NCBI GenBank assembly: GCA_902729315.2
Contig: LR746268.1
Coordinates: 250,501-314,500, forward strand
DNA from: Spirodela intermedia
Lineage: Eukaryota; Streptophyta; Magnoliopsida; Alismatales; Araceae
DNA: 64,000 bases
Reading direction: 5' to 3'
The position numbers and the translations under genes were made by a program. Below are positions 22,131 to 44,235 of the stretch, piece by piece. Each line of letters begins with the position of its first letter. Position 1 is the first letter of the stretch. Below the pieces are notes generated by a model. It was not told the DNA's origin. It saw nothing but the letters and a program-made list of their open reading frames with translations, and did not search any database.

Positions 22131-22147
22131 CACGTGGCATGCACGTG
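22131..22147. promoter_or_regulatory. Paired G-boxes upstream of MTI1
   Basis: CACGTG at 22131-22136 (extended to the ABRE-like CACGTGGC) and again at 22142-22147, separated by five bases, 170-186 bp before the MTI1 start codon. bZIP or bHLH binding is inferred. Confidence 0.45.
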
Positions 22148-22316
22148 AGGACGGTAGGGAGGGAAAAAGTCGGCATCTTTATCCTTTGCGGGGTGGTGGG
22201 CATCAGGATTATCGAACCCAGAGGAGGGCAAGTGTCGCGTAGTTTTCTCTGTGGGAAGGCCAGCAGCGACAAGCCAGAGGCTTCTTGGGTGCTGCGGCGT
22301 GGTTGATTTCCTAAAC

Positions 22317-25300
22317 ATGGCGCACCAGCCCAGTGCTTCGGCTTCTCTTCAGGCCATTCGTTACTCCCCCGGCTCTCTCTGGCTACTCGACCAGGTAGGT
22401 AGTCGCCCTCCTCGTCCACCCCTCGAAGAGAGGGGAGGGGGGGGGGGTGGTGGGCGGGAGTAATCGCCTCTGTGGGTGATCTTTCTGTATTTATCTAGCC
22501 TTGGTTCTTGCTGAGGAGCAGCAGCAGTCTCTCCCCATTTTCTCACGGGCCCGAGTTGCTCTGCTAACAGAGAAAGCTTCCGCTCGAGACTGTGTACCTG
22601 GAGATTCGTACTGCCGCCGATGGATGGTAATACAATCTCTGTTGCTCCCCAGTTCATGCTGCTCCAAACAGCGAGTGCGCCATTGATCACGAACCAACCC
22701 TCTATTGCTCAATAAAATCTGTTTGATTGGGAATCTCTGGGATCCTTCTCCTCCAGTCTATTGTGCCGACCTCTCTTTCTCGCACATCTCAGGAGCGCAA
22801 TCAGAGAAATGGTGGTCCGCGGTGCTCCTGCCATTGCGATCTCAGCGGCTCTCTCGCTGGCCGCGGAAGCAAGCAACCTGGAATTCAGCGGCACAACTGC
22901 GGATTCAGCTTCGTTTCTCGTCGAGAAATTGGAGTACCTGGTGTCAAGGTCGTTTACTGCTTGAACTATAACTCTCAGATCAAAGGTGCAACGTGCTTTT
23001 TAAATTTTACTGATAATTCCTGGGGGTTGGATGTCCATATGAGCCTACAATTCGGAATAAACGACGTAATCTTCAGATATTATTCCACTTTCAGACAGTC
23101 AGCGTCGAGCTGGCAATTTCCAGCTCCTAGAGATGGATCAGAATATTGACCTCGAGAGATCATTCTAATGTTCTTGGCTTGGCAGTCGGCCTACTGCTGT
23201 GAACCTTTCAGAGGCTGCAACAAAGCTCCAGAATCTTGTGAGGAAGGTTGCTGCAACAGCGTCAGATCCTAGAACTGTTCTACAGGTACAGATTCTTGGC
23301 GATCCATCATGTCTCTGCCATTCCAGGATTAGCATCTGCCCAGCACAAAACTTTGGAAAATAGCCTTTCGATCCTTGCCCCGGGTTGACTTGAATATTTT
23401 TCTGGGTCTGATATCAGAGCTGACTTCTCATTCAAGCGGGAGAAGGGTCAAACTATGACTTGACTGGCTTTGACCCAGCTCTCTAGCTCCTCCTACTTCT
23501 GCCCACGTTTGATCCAGAACCTCCATGATTCTGTCGCCTAGTTTAATTTCTTTACAGGCTTATATAGATGCAGCCGAGGTCATGCTCATCGATGATGTAG
23601 CTGCGAACAAAAAAATTGGATCTAATGGGGCCGCATTCATCAGACAAAGCCTGAAGAAGGAGATGCTATCGATTCTAACTCACTGCAATACTGGCAGGTT
23701 TGATCTTTTTTCCTTTATTATTTTTATTTTTTATGATTTTTCTTATACTTGTCACCCACTTTGGTGATAATCAAGAATCATAGCCCTGATGTTTGGGAGA
23801 CATTTTGCATCATCTCCAGTCTTGCCACTGCTGGATATGGAACAGCTCTTGGGGTTATCCGGGCGCTCCATGCGGAAGGGGTTCTAGAGAGAGCTTACTG
23901 TACAGAGACACGCCCATTTAACCAGGCAAGCAAGCCCGTCAGAGATCTAACAGCTCTTTCATTGGCCAAGCTGCTGCTTATTTTTTGTAACCTTTTACTT
24001 GAGGCATTTAACTGTTAGTATCCTTTATCTCTGTCCATGGTGGATCGAGAGAGAAACGAAGCAAGCGCATTCGCTGGTGCATTCAAGAAGGCACCAATAT
24101 TTACCTTTCTTCTCTCCTATCTAATAATTAATTGCATAATCTTTCAGGTCATCGTTCTGCGGTGAATATTTATCCACTTCATATTTATTTACTTATTTAT
24201 ATTTTAAGTGTGCATCAACAGGTTCAAGAAGAGAAATTTGTTGGACCTACTTTCTCTCTCTCTATCTAATTACCTATCACATAATCTTTCAATCGATCAA
24301 TTTTAAGTGCATTTTTACACAGTTATCATTTCGTTGTTCATTAATGCATTCAAGAGGACACCATGAATTTTAACGCTATTTTCTCCATTTAAAGTAAATT
24401 GTCATTTAGCCAGTCCTTTTAAGTGAACATTTATTTTCTCATTTATCATTTAATTAATCCTTGATGCATTCAAAAGGACACTATGATTTAGCTTTCATTT
24501 CCCCATTCTAATAAGTTATTTTTATTTATTTATCATCTGATTGTTCATCAATGCATTCAAGTAGGCAGCATGATTTACCTCTCTCTTTTCCCCATTCTGA
24601 TAAATTATGACATAAATTTTCAGCTGACACTTTTAAGTGAATCTTAATATATTTAATATTTATTCGCATTCAATCACTTACTTTAAGGGTTTTGATTTTC
24701 AGGGATCCAGGCTCACTGCATACGAACTGGTGCATGACAAAATACCGGCAACCCTGATCGCAGATTCTTCAGCGGCAGCATTAATGAAGGCTGGTCATGT
24801 GGGCGCCGTCATTGTTGGAGCTGACCGCATTGCCGCAAATGGTATCTTATTGCTAGCATCGATCGTTCTCAATTTTTGTTTGCATTTACCCATCTAATTC
24901 CATGACTTTTGTTTTGTTTTGTTTTGTTTTTTTTTTTTTGGCCAATTTTTCTCATTGACTGTTAGTCTAGCTTTTGATTATCTTAAACTATGATAGTGAT
25001 ATTATTGTGCACTCTATTGATATATCGGGGGGGGTTGACTGATTATTTCTTTATTTATCTCTTGTTGTTGTTGTTGTTGGGGATCCTGCTGACAGGCGAC
25101 ACGGCCAACAAAATCGGGACATACAGCCTGGCGGTGTCGGCATCGCACCATGGAATCCCATTTTATGTGGCGGCCCCCTTCACTTCCATCGACCAGTCGA
25201 TCCTCTCAGGAGACCAGATAGTGATAGAGGAGAGGTCTCCAAAGGAGCTGCTGCACTCCCGCGGAGGACTCGGGGAGCAGGTGGCCGCATCCGGCATAGC

Positions 25301-25553
25301 TGTTTGGAATCCAGCATTTGATGTCACCCCGGCCGTTCTCATCGCCGCCATCATCACCGAGAAGGTGACCGACCCACCCACCATGAAATCAGTCGATTGG
25401 TTTTGATTATCTTAGACTATAATAGTGATATTATTGTGTGCCCTTTATGGATGCTGATCTGAGCAGGGAGTAATCACGAGGAACTCCGAGGGCTCTTTTG
25501 CCATCAAGGAATTCCTGGAGGCCTTTGAATCCTCCTCCAATCCTGCTGGCTAG
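22317..25553 (+). CDS. MTI1: Methylthioribose-1-phosphate isomerase
   Basis: Converts 5-methylthioribose-1-phosphate to 5-methylthioribulose-1-phosphate in the methionine salvage (Yang) cycle, which recycles methylthioadenosine from ethylene, nicotianamine and polyamine synthesis. Nine exons: 22317-22394, 22571-22626, 22793-22948, 23186-23285, 23558-23697, 23820-23925, 24703-24841, 25096-25364, 25467-25553, giving 376 residues with all phases closed. Family hallmarks are present: [31 protein letters not shown], the catalytic cysteine in THCNTGS (Cys about 173) and the catalytic aspartate in [17 protein letters not shown] (Asp about 253). Intron 6 begins with GC (CAG|GCAAGC), the only non-GT donor in the gene, and contains degenerate tandem repeats. 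A minimal N-terminus without transit peptide fits a cytosolic enzyme. Confidence 0.96.
24030..24650. repeat. Degenerate tandem repeat in MTI1 intron 6
   Basis: About five imperfect units of roughly 100-120 bp with the core 'atgcattcaagaaggacacca', each followed by T/C-rich 'tttacctctcttttcc' and 'taatta...cataatctttca' segments. They fill most of the GC-AG intron 23926-24702. Confidence 0.6.
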
Positions 25554-26948
25554 GAAGGTAGCAGAAATTCTCTCCTAATTATGTTCCTATTGCCTCAAAA
25601 GATAAAGATATAGATGTTTATTTTTATCATGAAAAATCATTAATTTCCTGATATTTTTATGCAGAGAAATCTTATTATCTGAGCTGATAACATGCATTTT
25701 CTGACTGTAAACACGATATTTTATGCAGAGAAGTCTTTGTGGGCATCGATGTATGGTTATGAATCCATGGATTACAAATAAGCAGCAGATGCTGATCCCT
25801 TCGACATTGATTCATGCAAGTATTAGTATTATTTATTTATTATTTTTTTAAAAAAAGAAATCAATGGCATGGATGGGGGGTGTCCGTGGGCTAGGTGAAA
25901 AGCCAGAGCTTGTTAATGTCATAAAATTTAGGTATCAAAATAAGGGTAAAAGATAGAAATAAGGGTTTATTTCTATTTTTATGTGAGATTGTTTTGGGAT
26001 CTTATGAGGACCTTCCATTTGGTATGTGGCTGTTCTCTCTCTATTCAATTGGAGCTTCCTCCCTTTGTTGGGTGGTATCATCTCACTGGGCCATGTCTCC
26101 TCTCACCATCACCTTCTTCTTCCAATCTATGATCCCCTCTGCTTCTACTTCTCGTAGCAACAGCCTCCTTGGCTGGCTGTGAATAATGTACTGATCGATC
26201 AAATTACTCTCGAGTAAAAAGGCAATAACTAGGTTCTTTTATATCTTTTTTGAAATAATTTTAAAGAGTAAACTGAAATTAAATATGGAATGAATCCACA
26301 AAAATGGTAAGATCATATAAAGTAATCATTGTCAACCACAAAATGCATGTCTTGGTCAATGGATGTCCTCAGAGACATTATCGACGCAGGTTATTCCATT
26401 ATTTTTCTCATAATTTTAATATGATATTATGGCGTACTCAATGCAGTGCAAAAAGAAAGAAAACTACTTCAATGGGAGAAAGAAGACTAAGTTTCCATTT
26501 CATGATGCTTATTCAGATAAAATAACTAAGTTAGTCAGTGTTCTAGACTTGTAGGTTGTAGAAGACAACCATTGTCAATTCTGACTTTATGGTTTTCCTG
26601 GCCACTGACCCCAATTGATACAAGCGTTGACCTTCCGCATGCCCCCTCTTGCATCACAATTTACACATGCAACAATTGATGATCAACATGCGCAAGGCTT
26701 CTTTTAGGCTCACGTGAAAGATCCAGACGAGTTTGTTATATAAAAGTTGAGAGTTTTGAAAAAGGAATTAAAGTCAATTTATCCAATTCAGCAAGCTGGT
26801 AGTGGCTAAGGCATTGACCATGTTAATTACTCACCTTCGCACACTGAAAATCTCCGAATCTTCTCGAAAGAGGATGGGATGGGTTCTGCGGAAACGATGA
26901 TCCTTCAAGTCCCTTTTAGGAAGCCGCGGCCTGAGAGAGTTTGCTTCA
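25554..26948. other. Intergenic region between MTI1 and RECQL3 3' ends
   Basis: The 1.4 kb between the stop codons of two convergent genes probably includes both 3' UTRs. Short frames at 25994-26182 and 26304-26525 show no domain. Nothing else is supportable. Confidence 0.6.
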
Positions 26949-36439
<9,491 letters not shown>

Positions 36440-37171
36440 GGGGAGATGACGAGGGCAGAGAAGCAGAGCGGGAAATGTTAGGAAGGTTTCTCGTTGGCGA
36501 CCTGCCGTTACGAGAAGGCAGAGACGGACAGGTATTTATAGCCCATTCCACTCGGTTGAAAACCGGTTGAGCGGAGGCGTAACTCAGTGGGCCCCACAGA
36601 CCCAACTCTCACGACGTAAAAATCTATCACCATTCATCTTCCCCAAGAAATAAAAAATTAAAGTAAATTAAATTAACATTTAAAATGCATGAGCAAGTTT
36701 AATCATAAACCTGAAACATCGACCATTAATTTTATTTCAAAAATAAGATAATCAAAAGACATAATCCTTCATTTAAGCTCCACCCGCCCTGATCACACAA
36801 TCGGGCCTCGGGCCTCCCGGGGCCGGGTCCCATTTCCAGGTCTCGGGCCGGACTTAGCAAGGCTACGGAGCCCGGATGCGGGCAAGCCCACACAATTCAA
36901 GGCCCCCCCCTATGTTTTTCCCTCTATAACTTGGCAAACTTTCTCCATAAAGCCCACCCGATAACCCATCATCGGGCCGAGCACGACTCCGGGCGGGCTT
37001 TGTAATAAGCCGGAAAAGCCCATCACGACCTACTTCTCTCAACACAGATGAACACGTAAGCGCCTCTGTGGGTTACATCCTCTGATGGGCAAAGGACAGT
37101 TACGAAGATGTAATTTACAGGTAAGGGAATAGTCAGTCTCACAGGCTGACCTCGGCTTGTCCCTCCGGCCT
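36440..37171. promoter_or_regulatory. RECQL3 upstream region and lipase 3' flank
   Basis: The 732 bp between the RECQL3 start and the lipase stop serve as the RECQL3 promoter and the lipase 3' UTR. TGGGCC at about 36588-36593 and several AGCCCA/GGGCC motifs between 36790 and 37020 resemble site II elements. No gene is supported. Confidence 0.5.
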
Positions 37172-40100
37172 TCAGGTCAAAGCCAGGTCAACCTCGGAGT
37201 CTCCTTCCACCGCTGCCGCCGCCCCCTCGAATTCCTCGATGAGGGCTTCCATGTTTCTCCGGTAGATTGGCATGTAGTGATCGTTGATCATCATCTGCGA
37301 GAGCCGCAGCTTGCCGTAGAGGGACCTCGGGGTGAGGAAGATCCCCACCTTGGGGCCTGGCGGTGGCGACGCTGATCCGGGACTGCCACCTCCTTCTCCG
37401 GGCTTCTCCTCCTCGGGGAGCAGGGAGACGATGTGCATGATCCTCCCGGGGGGGAAGAAGCGACGGGCTTCCGCCGCTGGTACGAGAAGGCTCTCGTTGA
37501 CCCCCTCCGCCGCAGCCGCCGCCGCTGCCTTCTCCTCCTCCCTGATCTCCTTCACCACGTCCGCCTCCTCGGTCTCCCTCCGCCGCCGGTAGAGCTCGTC
37601 CTCGAGCTGCTGCCACAGCTCCACCTCCGACATGCCATCCTCGCCATCGCCGCCGTCCTCACCAGATGGGACGATCTCAGAGCTCCATCCTCCGTCGTCT
37701 GTGGAAGTCAACGCCGCCCTCGATTCGGCATCCGAGCCAACAGTGTCTGCAGAGACAACGGAGGCCACCACCATATCTTCTGCTTCACCACCTTTCAAGC
37801 TCGACACCACCGAAGAGGCTGCATTGCGGCGGCGGGGCCCCATGCAGGACCAAGAAGGTAGGCGCAAGGGCGGGCGGCTCCACGCCGCCTGAGCGACATT
37901 CCGGGCCCGCTTCATCACGACCTGTGTCAACGGGGCAAAACAAAGACTTCCTCTGTTGAGATGAGGAGGACCCAAAAGTGGAAACAAGGCAGCATATTGC
38001 AGGAGAAGTCATGGCCTTAAGCGACATTTTTATGAGCAAAAATATGGGGGCGGCTGATCCGATCAATTCTAGGCTTAAGCGACCAACAAACCCAGGATAA
38101 GAAGAAGCCTCAGTTGACTCGCTGGTCAACGAGCTCTTCTGGTCCCATGAACCAAAGTATTTGAGATGGAGAAGGTAATTATCGGACAGAGGTCCTCCCG
38201 AAAGAACGAACATGATTGGAACAATTAAAGAGACTAAGACTCCTCGAAAGTACAGAAAGATGAACCTGTGTGCCATTGGAGACGGGGCGGAGGATCGCAC
38301 CAGCCCCGGCTACTCTCGCTCGGGCGACGGCGATGGATGGAAGGCGGGACCCGAGAGCAGTGGCCGACCGATACACCGTGCTCAGTATCCGGGTCCGCTC
38401 GATTTGGTTCCGCAGATCATTCAGCCACGCAGATGCAGTAACCTGCACGAAAAGAATACTTGAGCAACATAGAAAAACCTTGTATATTTTTTTCCATGGC
38501 GAGAACTGTTATAGAAAGTGGGAGGGGGGAGGGGGAGAAGTGAGGTAAACAACAGATAACCTATACAAAGGTTCCAGTAGAGTCAACCTCAGCACGAAGG
38601 TCGTCAACCGAAGCAGCTGAGAAGGTGGGCACCAGGTCAGCTCCATTAATAACGGAAGTGATGAAGTCCCTCCCCGACTCTGCCAGCTCCCACGTCATGC
38701 AGGCAGCTGTGCACGAGAACAAGATACAAGCAAGGTCAAAAATGAGAAAAAATAAGTGAATAATATAGAACACGCATATATGGACGTATTTAATTAATTT
38801 ATTATTCTGTAGCTGCCGGGAAGCTGTGACAGAATGAACTACCAAGGCCTAGGTCTCTGAGTGCCTGGAATTTTTGAGGGGAGCGTTGCTTCAGTTCACA
38901 ATTTTTTTTAGCATGCGATAAAAATTGATAAATATGGAGAAAATGGTCAGGGGCAAAGATAAGTCAACCCATAAATATATCTGAGGTGGAATTTTAAATC
39001 ATATTAAATAGCAGACAAAGAAATAACATCTTGTTTTTTAAGTAAAGTAATGGCAACAGAACCAAAACGTTTTAAGGAGACCAACCTGGGGCAAAGGCAG
39101 CACACGTCATACTGGAGAACTCCTGCTGCTCCCGTAGAACATACGTGAGAAGAGCTGCCGTCCCGCCTCCCAAAGAATGGCCAACGATCTGAAATATTAC
39201 AGAAGAAACTCCTAAGCTTTGGGTGTGACTCTTCTCACACATGAAGCTGGAAAATAAAATTACATTTAAAAATAAATAAATTGAAGGCGGTTCGCTGGAA
39301 CTCTCAAGTAAGGTTCAAAAATTCAGAGAGCTAAGCAGTTCTACTCGTCAAGAAATGTCTTCGTGTTCGGACAATATATTGCAGAAATCCAGTCTATATG
39401 GTCGACCAAGGAAGAAAGAGGGCTATTGGATATGTGAAATTAATGCATTAGCATATGAAACGATTGTGATGAAGGACAGGAGGAAACTGAGGTAAAAAAT
39501 GAGGAGAGAGACATAAATGAAGAAAAAGAGCAGCAACTTGTGCGTGATATTGTACCAAGACCTGTGGAAAGAAGCAGTTATGGAAAAAATGGGCAGAAAA
39601 TTGTGAATACCGAGCAGCAACCAATAGAAATAGAAGCAAGGGCAGCTCAGTTGAAGCGATGGAAGATTTTGTGGCATCACTTCCAAATGGGGTGGTGTAT
39701 AATGTAAATAATTTAACTTCATCAAAGTTGGTCCTGAGGTTCTGGATATTGCATCAAGTTCCAAAATTATTGTAGATGGTATTTGCCGATCCTCACAGCC
39801 CAAATTCCTTTTTTTATATATACCAGCTGTGAAGGAACGCAGTCGAGATATGCTATCTAGCATATTTTTTTACACAATTCCTTGAATAGTTACGCTGCTT
39901 AAAAGTTAAAATATCCTTTTTAAAAAATCTCACGAGGGGTCTGATTCTTGTTTCTGATTTGTGCAGGAGTTGATTGCCTGAAAGCTCATAAGCAGAGGTT
40001 TAGCGAAAGTTATATTAAAACATATGTTTAACGACTACCCCGAAGGGCATCTAAGATCATAAACAAAATATAGCGACAGTTAGAGCCAGAAAAGTTAGAA

Positions 40101-42458
40101 AAAGGAAAGGGCAATTCTAGAGACTCGCCTTGATTTTGTAATCTGGATGTTCATGAACTGCCTTCATAAGACAAGGAGTTGCAAGTTTTGCAATCCATCT
40201 AGCAGCAGCAACCATCCCACAATGTGCATAACCTAGAACAAGATCACTGACACCGCCTTCATTTAAAACAGTATGATGGAATGGGACAGTTCCCCCAGTA
40301 GCAGCTGTCAGAGTATCTCTAATGCTATGTGTTCCACGGATTAATAAAATTATACACTTCGTGCTTTTGTCAGTTAAAATTGTAAAAGCTGGTTTCAAAA
40401 TCTGCAAAAAAAATAATTGAAGACATTAATTCAGGCAAATAACATTAAAATAATCATGAAATAGTACATAATTATAAATAAATAAAAACTCCAGGAAATG
40501 GAAAAAAGCACACAGCAACACCGCTTACTCCTGCTTTTGGTTCCTGAAAGAGGACATCTTCTTGAGAAAAACCAGTTGCCTCTAGAAACAATGGGAATGG
40601 TTTTTTGGAGAAATGCCAACAGAGTATTAACAAACTGAGAAGATATTTCAGCTCAGCAGCAATTTCAATTCCTTTAAGTTGCGTACTTTCATTCCCAGCA
40701 TATATATTCGCAACAGGTAAGTTTCCCTGCAAAGAGAAAACTAGATATGTCAGTAAAAATAATCCCGCATCCAAAGTGCATAAGGTGTGATACCGCAAGA
40801 TAAACCGTGGTTCAATATCATACATCATTCCACAACTGAGACTCCATTGGAAAGATACAATCAGAAATAGACGCATAGCAACTCTCCAGTGAAAAGCCTT
40901 TTCACAATTTAGCAGTTAAATACGGCGCAACAATGGCTGAGGGTTTCGATCATTCGGTGGTGGAAGGGTGTTTGTGCCCAAAATCAAAACGGGGCCTACT
41001 AAATAACAAGATAGAACAGTTTGAAGATATCATTGACCTAGTGGTGAAATGATTATTGCGGGAAGTTACATGAGTATTCATGGAAATGGAAGTGGAGAGA
41101 AATAACGTTTCCTGTTGCACTTGTACTAAGCCATAAGTCACTTATTCCAAGTCATAAGTCGGTTCCTCAGATATAATAAATGTTCTTCACCAAAACATGG
41201 ATTATCGAGAAATTCCACCTACATAGAAGATATACAAAGGTGGGAATAGACCCAGATACTTAAAAGGACTAAGAAGTGCGGACATTCATCCATCATTGTC
41301 ATGTCGTTTAAAACGAGAGGAGCAATCGAATTTTCAGGCATAAAAATTTATCAACAAATTGAGTCTTTCTCTCCGTTTCTGCATGGGCAAACTAGTGGGC
41401 AGGGTGACGAATAATGAGGAAGTGGGTGACTCTGTTGTACGAGTGTCCAGGCCCACAGATGAGACCATAACATCTTGGTGTAGTCTAACACTCTTGTACA
41501 ATAATCTTTTTTAAAGTGTTGATTATTTGCATACTTTTGTATCCGAACATCTATCGCTAAAGGAATCAGTGGCTCCAAATCCAATTTTTTGCCAGTAATC
41601 TGACAGTACAACACAGGTAGTGACAGAGCCAAAAGCGACCATTCTCAAATTGTGACGAATTTCATGTATCACTGTTGGAGGGTAGAAAAGAGCTAACTAA
41701 CAGCAGAAACTAATCATGTACAGGCGATCATATACGAGGAACCGAAAATCATTCTTAAAATGCCTATATATTTTAATATACTCAAGTTTAGTCGTTTTTT
41801 TTTCAAGGCTACCATATCTACCAAAAAATGGTATTCTTTGAACATTTGGAGGCCACATAATGGACAAAGATTTAGATCCACTAGTAGATTGCATTATCAG
41901 TAGATTGCACTATCTGGATTGGGTGGCCAATGCAAGTTAAGCCAGATATCTCACGTTCATCTTAATTTGGTTCCTAAATATAATATTCACAGAGCATATT
42001 TAGCCTTTTTTCCCCATCCCAAGAATATCAACAAAGAAATCTCCTCGTAGAACAAGTTCATAAATTTCTCAGTTATTGCCCTACACAACGGAAAATGAGG
42101 TAGGCATGTATTTCTTTCGTGAAAAAGGTGTCATGAAAAATTGGATGGGATCCATTACCTGCCTCTTTAGAAGAAAATTGATGCCGAATGCCAAATCTCC
42201 AATGGGCCATTTCCCCAAGGTCTCAGAGTAAGTAAATCTCAATGTCTCGGACAATGTGGAGATGGTCTCCAACCACGTTGCAGGGGCCTGCGCTGGTCTC
42301 CTCGACACTCTCTTGCTACTGGATGAAGATGAACCCTGCTCTTCTCTTTTGTCGTCATCTTCCTCACCCCGAGTTTGGCTTATCTGTAATCTTCGGTTCA
42401 GTGTGTAGTAGAGAATGGCAGCAGCACCGACCGCAGTAGCCATGGTTGTGGTCGCCAT
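37172..42458 (-). CDS. Class-3 lipase family protein (plant mono-/diacylglycerol lipase type)
   Basis: Alpha/beta-hydrolase with an N-terminal plant lipase domain, expected to cleave acyl esters of glycerolipids. Seven exons: 42458-42159, 40726-40529, 40401-40129, 39188-39086, 38706-38567, 38442-38266, 37921-37172, giving 646 residues, close to the length I recall for Arabidopsis At3g14075. A short hydrophobic stretch (TAVGAAAILYYTL) near the N-terminus may anchor or target it. The nucleophile elbow is GHSLGGG (Ser about 262). NGADLVP in exon 5 is the candidate acid region, and SQMMINDHYMPIYRRNMEAL near the end contains a candidate catalytic His. A 150-residue acidic, Ala/Glu-rich linker in exon 7 separates the core from that segment. 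Intron 3 has a GC donor (AAG|GCGAGT). Substrate is unknown. Confidence 0.9.
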
Positions 42459-43682
42459 TGCGTCCAACAAATCCCAAACATGTAATGTTCATTCTATCAT
42501 ACAAAAGAAAAATGAATGATATTCACTTTCAACCAGAACGGAGACAAATCACCTTCAAGGCAAATCATAGACTATCAAGAAAAACACTAGACACGAGAAC
42601 AAAACCCCCATGATGCGTCAATTTCCCAAGCAAATTCCCAACGAGGAAATGAGCTTCAAAAACTGATGAGAAATTCTGGGAATTAAATCAGAAATTTCAA
42701 AATTTACGAGCCAGAACCCAGGGAAAGATAGATCCCAACCAGAACGAGCCGCTTTCTGCCATTCAGATCGCCCCACGCTCCGTGTCGCAGTAAACCCCGA
42801 ACGAAATCCTTGCAACAAAAAAGGAAATACCCTCCGGATCGCCATCGGTTCAAATTGAATCAACGGATGAAAAAGACACGATTGCAATAAAGGCGCGATA
42901 ATAGCAATAAGTTCCCACTGCCGCAACACCGGCTTATCCAACCAGCAACGAGAGACGAACGAATTACCCTGACATCAGCAACCGTTTCCAAAGCCGAAAA
43001 AAACCGATAACCCTAAATTGAAAGGAAATCCCAACAGCGGCTACTCACCATGCGGGATTGACACCCGGAAACGATCCCTAATCACCAAAATATACCGACA
43101 CCGGCATCCGCGGGGCGACACCACGAAGAAGACCGCCGCCTGCGTCGCCCACCTCCTGACCCTCGCGAGAGCTGCCGGGCAGAAGAGCCCGGGGAGAACG
43201 GGGAAGACGCCGGTGGCTTCGCCGCTGGGTTGGGAAGTACCGCGTTAGACAGTAGTAGCCCACGGTTAGCCCAAGTTCATATCATATAGTACGCGTGCGA
43301 TTGGAAATGCAATATCTCGGAGTGCTGGGGTTACGTGGACCATTAATCAGTCCCGATCGTGGCGACCGGAGAAAGTCTGATGTGGAATAACTCTCTTTTT
43401 TATGAAAGTAAATGGCATAAAACGACCAAATAATCCGCCCCGAACGACGACTGCGTGGGCCCTCCTCCTCTAGCTCCTCCTACTATTCAAGAGAGCTAGA
43501 GAGAGCGAGAGAAAAGAGAGAGCGGGAGTTGGGCCTCCGAGAGGAACCTTCTGAAGTCCGGTCCGGCCCGGACCTTGCCACGCACTGCTTACTCTACATG
43601 GGGAAGAGAGAGAGAGACAGACAGAAAGAAAGAAAGAAAGAGAGGCCGTCCCCCAAGGCCTTTGACCCACATGCAGTATGCT

Positions 43683-43726
<44 letters not shown>

Positions 43727-44235
43727 CGTCCCACAGGGCCTCTGACCCACATGCAGGTATACTAGAGAAGGAGAGAGAGAGAGAGGCCGTCCCACAAGGG
43801 CTTTGACCCGCATGCAGGTATGCTAGACAGGGACACAGAGAGAGAGAGAGGGTAGAGAGACAAAGAGAGAGAGAGGGAGAGAAAGGGGGAGACTTGGCAG
43901 TTTGGTGATTCTGGAGTGAAGAGAGAGAAGTAGCTTCTATCTGGTAATGCTGAATCTCACCAGGCTCAAAACCATTATAACCCGTAATACTAACAACCAA
44001 AGATGAATAAATTTCTCCTGCATGCTATGCTAAGATAGCAACGCCCTATCTACCATTCGACCCGACATCTCCTCCTCAACCCGCCCCAAAAAAAAAAAAA
44101 AAAAGAAAGAAATCACTCCCCCCTCATTTTCTCAAAAAATATACAACAAAAAAGGGGGTCACCAGCCCCTGTCGTCCTATTTCTTCATCATCATCATCGA
44201 TCCTCTTCTGCTGATGATTGGTCGGGGTCGATCGC
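42459..44235. other. Lipase upstream region and CID7-like 3' flank
   Basis: This holds the lipase promoter and 5' UTR (an upstream non-coding exon is possible) and the 3' end of the next gene. Frames at 42618-42941 and 43018-43263 show no domain. A compound minisatellite lies at about 43590-43870 and a poly-A run near 44088-44103. No gene is called. Confidence 0.55.
43590..43870. repeat. Compound minisatellite: (GA)n plus conserved 40-bp core, three units
   Basis: Three copies of a core resembling 'ccgtcccacaaggcctttga' then 'cccacatgcaggtatgctaga' begin near 43645, 43726 and 43786. They are separated by (GA)n tracts of variable length. The cores are about 90 percent alike while the GA spacers differ freely. 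Confidence 0.85.

Larger units (their letters stand above)
20852..22316. promoter_or_regulatory. Divergent intergenic region of RH1 and MTI1
   Basis: This 1465-bp interval separates two head-to-head start codons. It contains a dense site II cluster (21379-21481) and two G-boxes near 22131-22147. GC-rich stretches leave several overlapping frames open on both strands (21566-22419). They contradict one another and none carries a recognised domain, so none is called. Confidence 0.55.

Noticed and set aside
21566-22419. Minus-strand frames of 250 and 205 codons, and coding-like plus-strand stretches at 21.64-21.87 kb
   Set aside because: Overlapping frames on both strands contradict each other, none matches a known domain, and the region is the divergent promoter of RH1 and MTI1. 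RNA data could reopen this.
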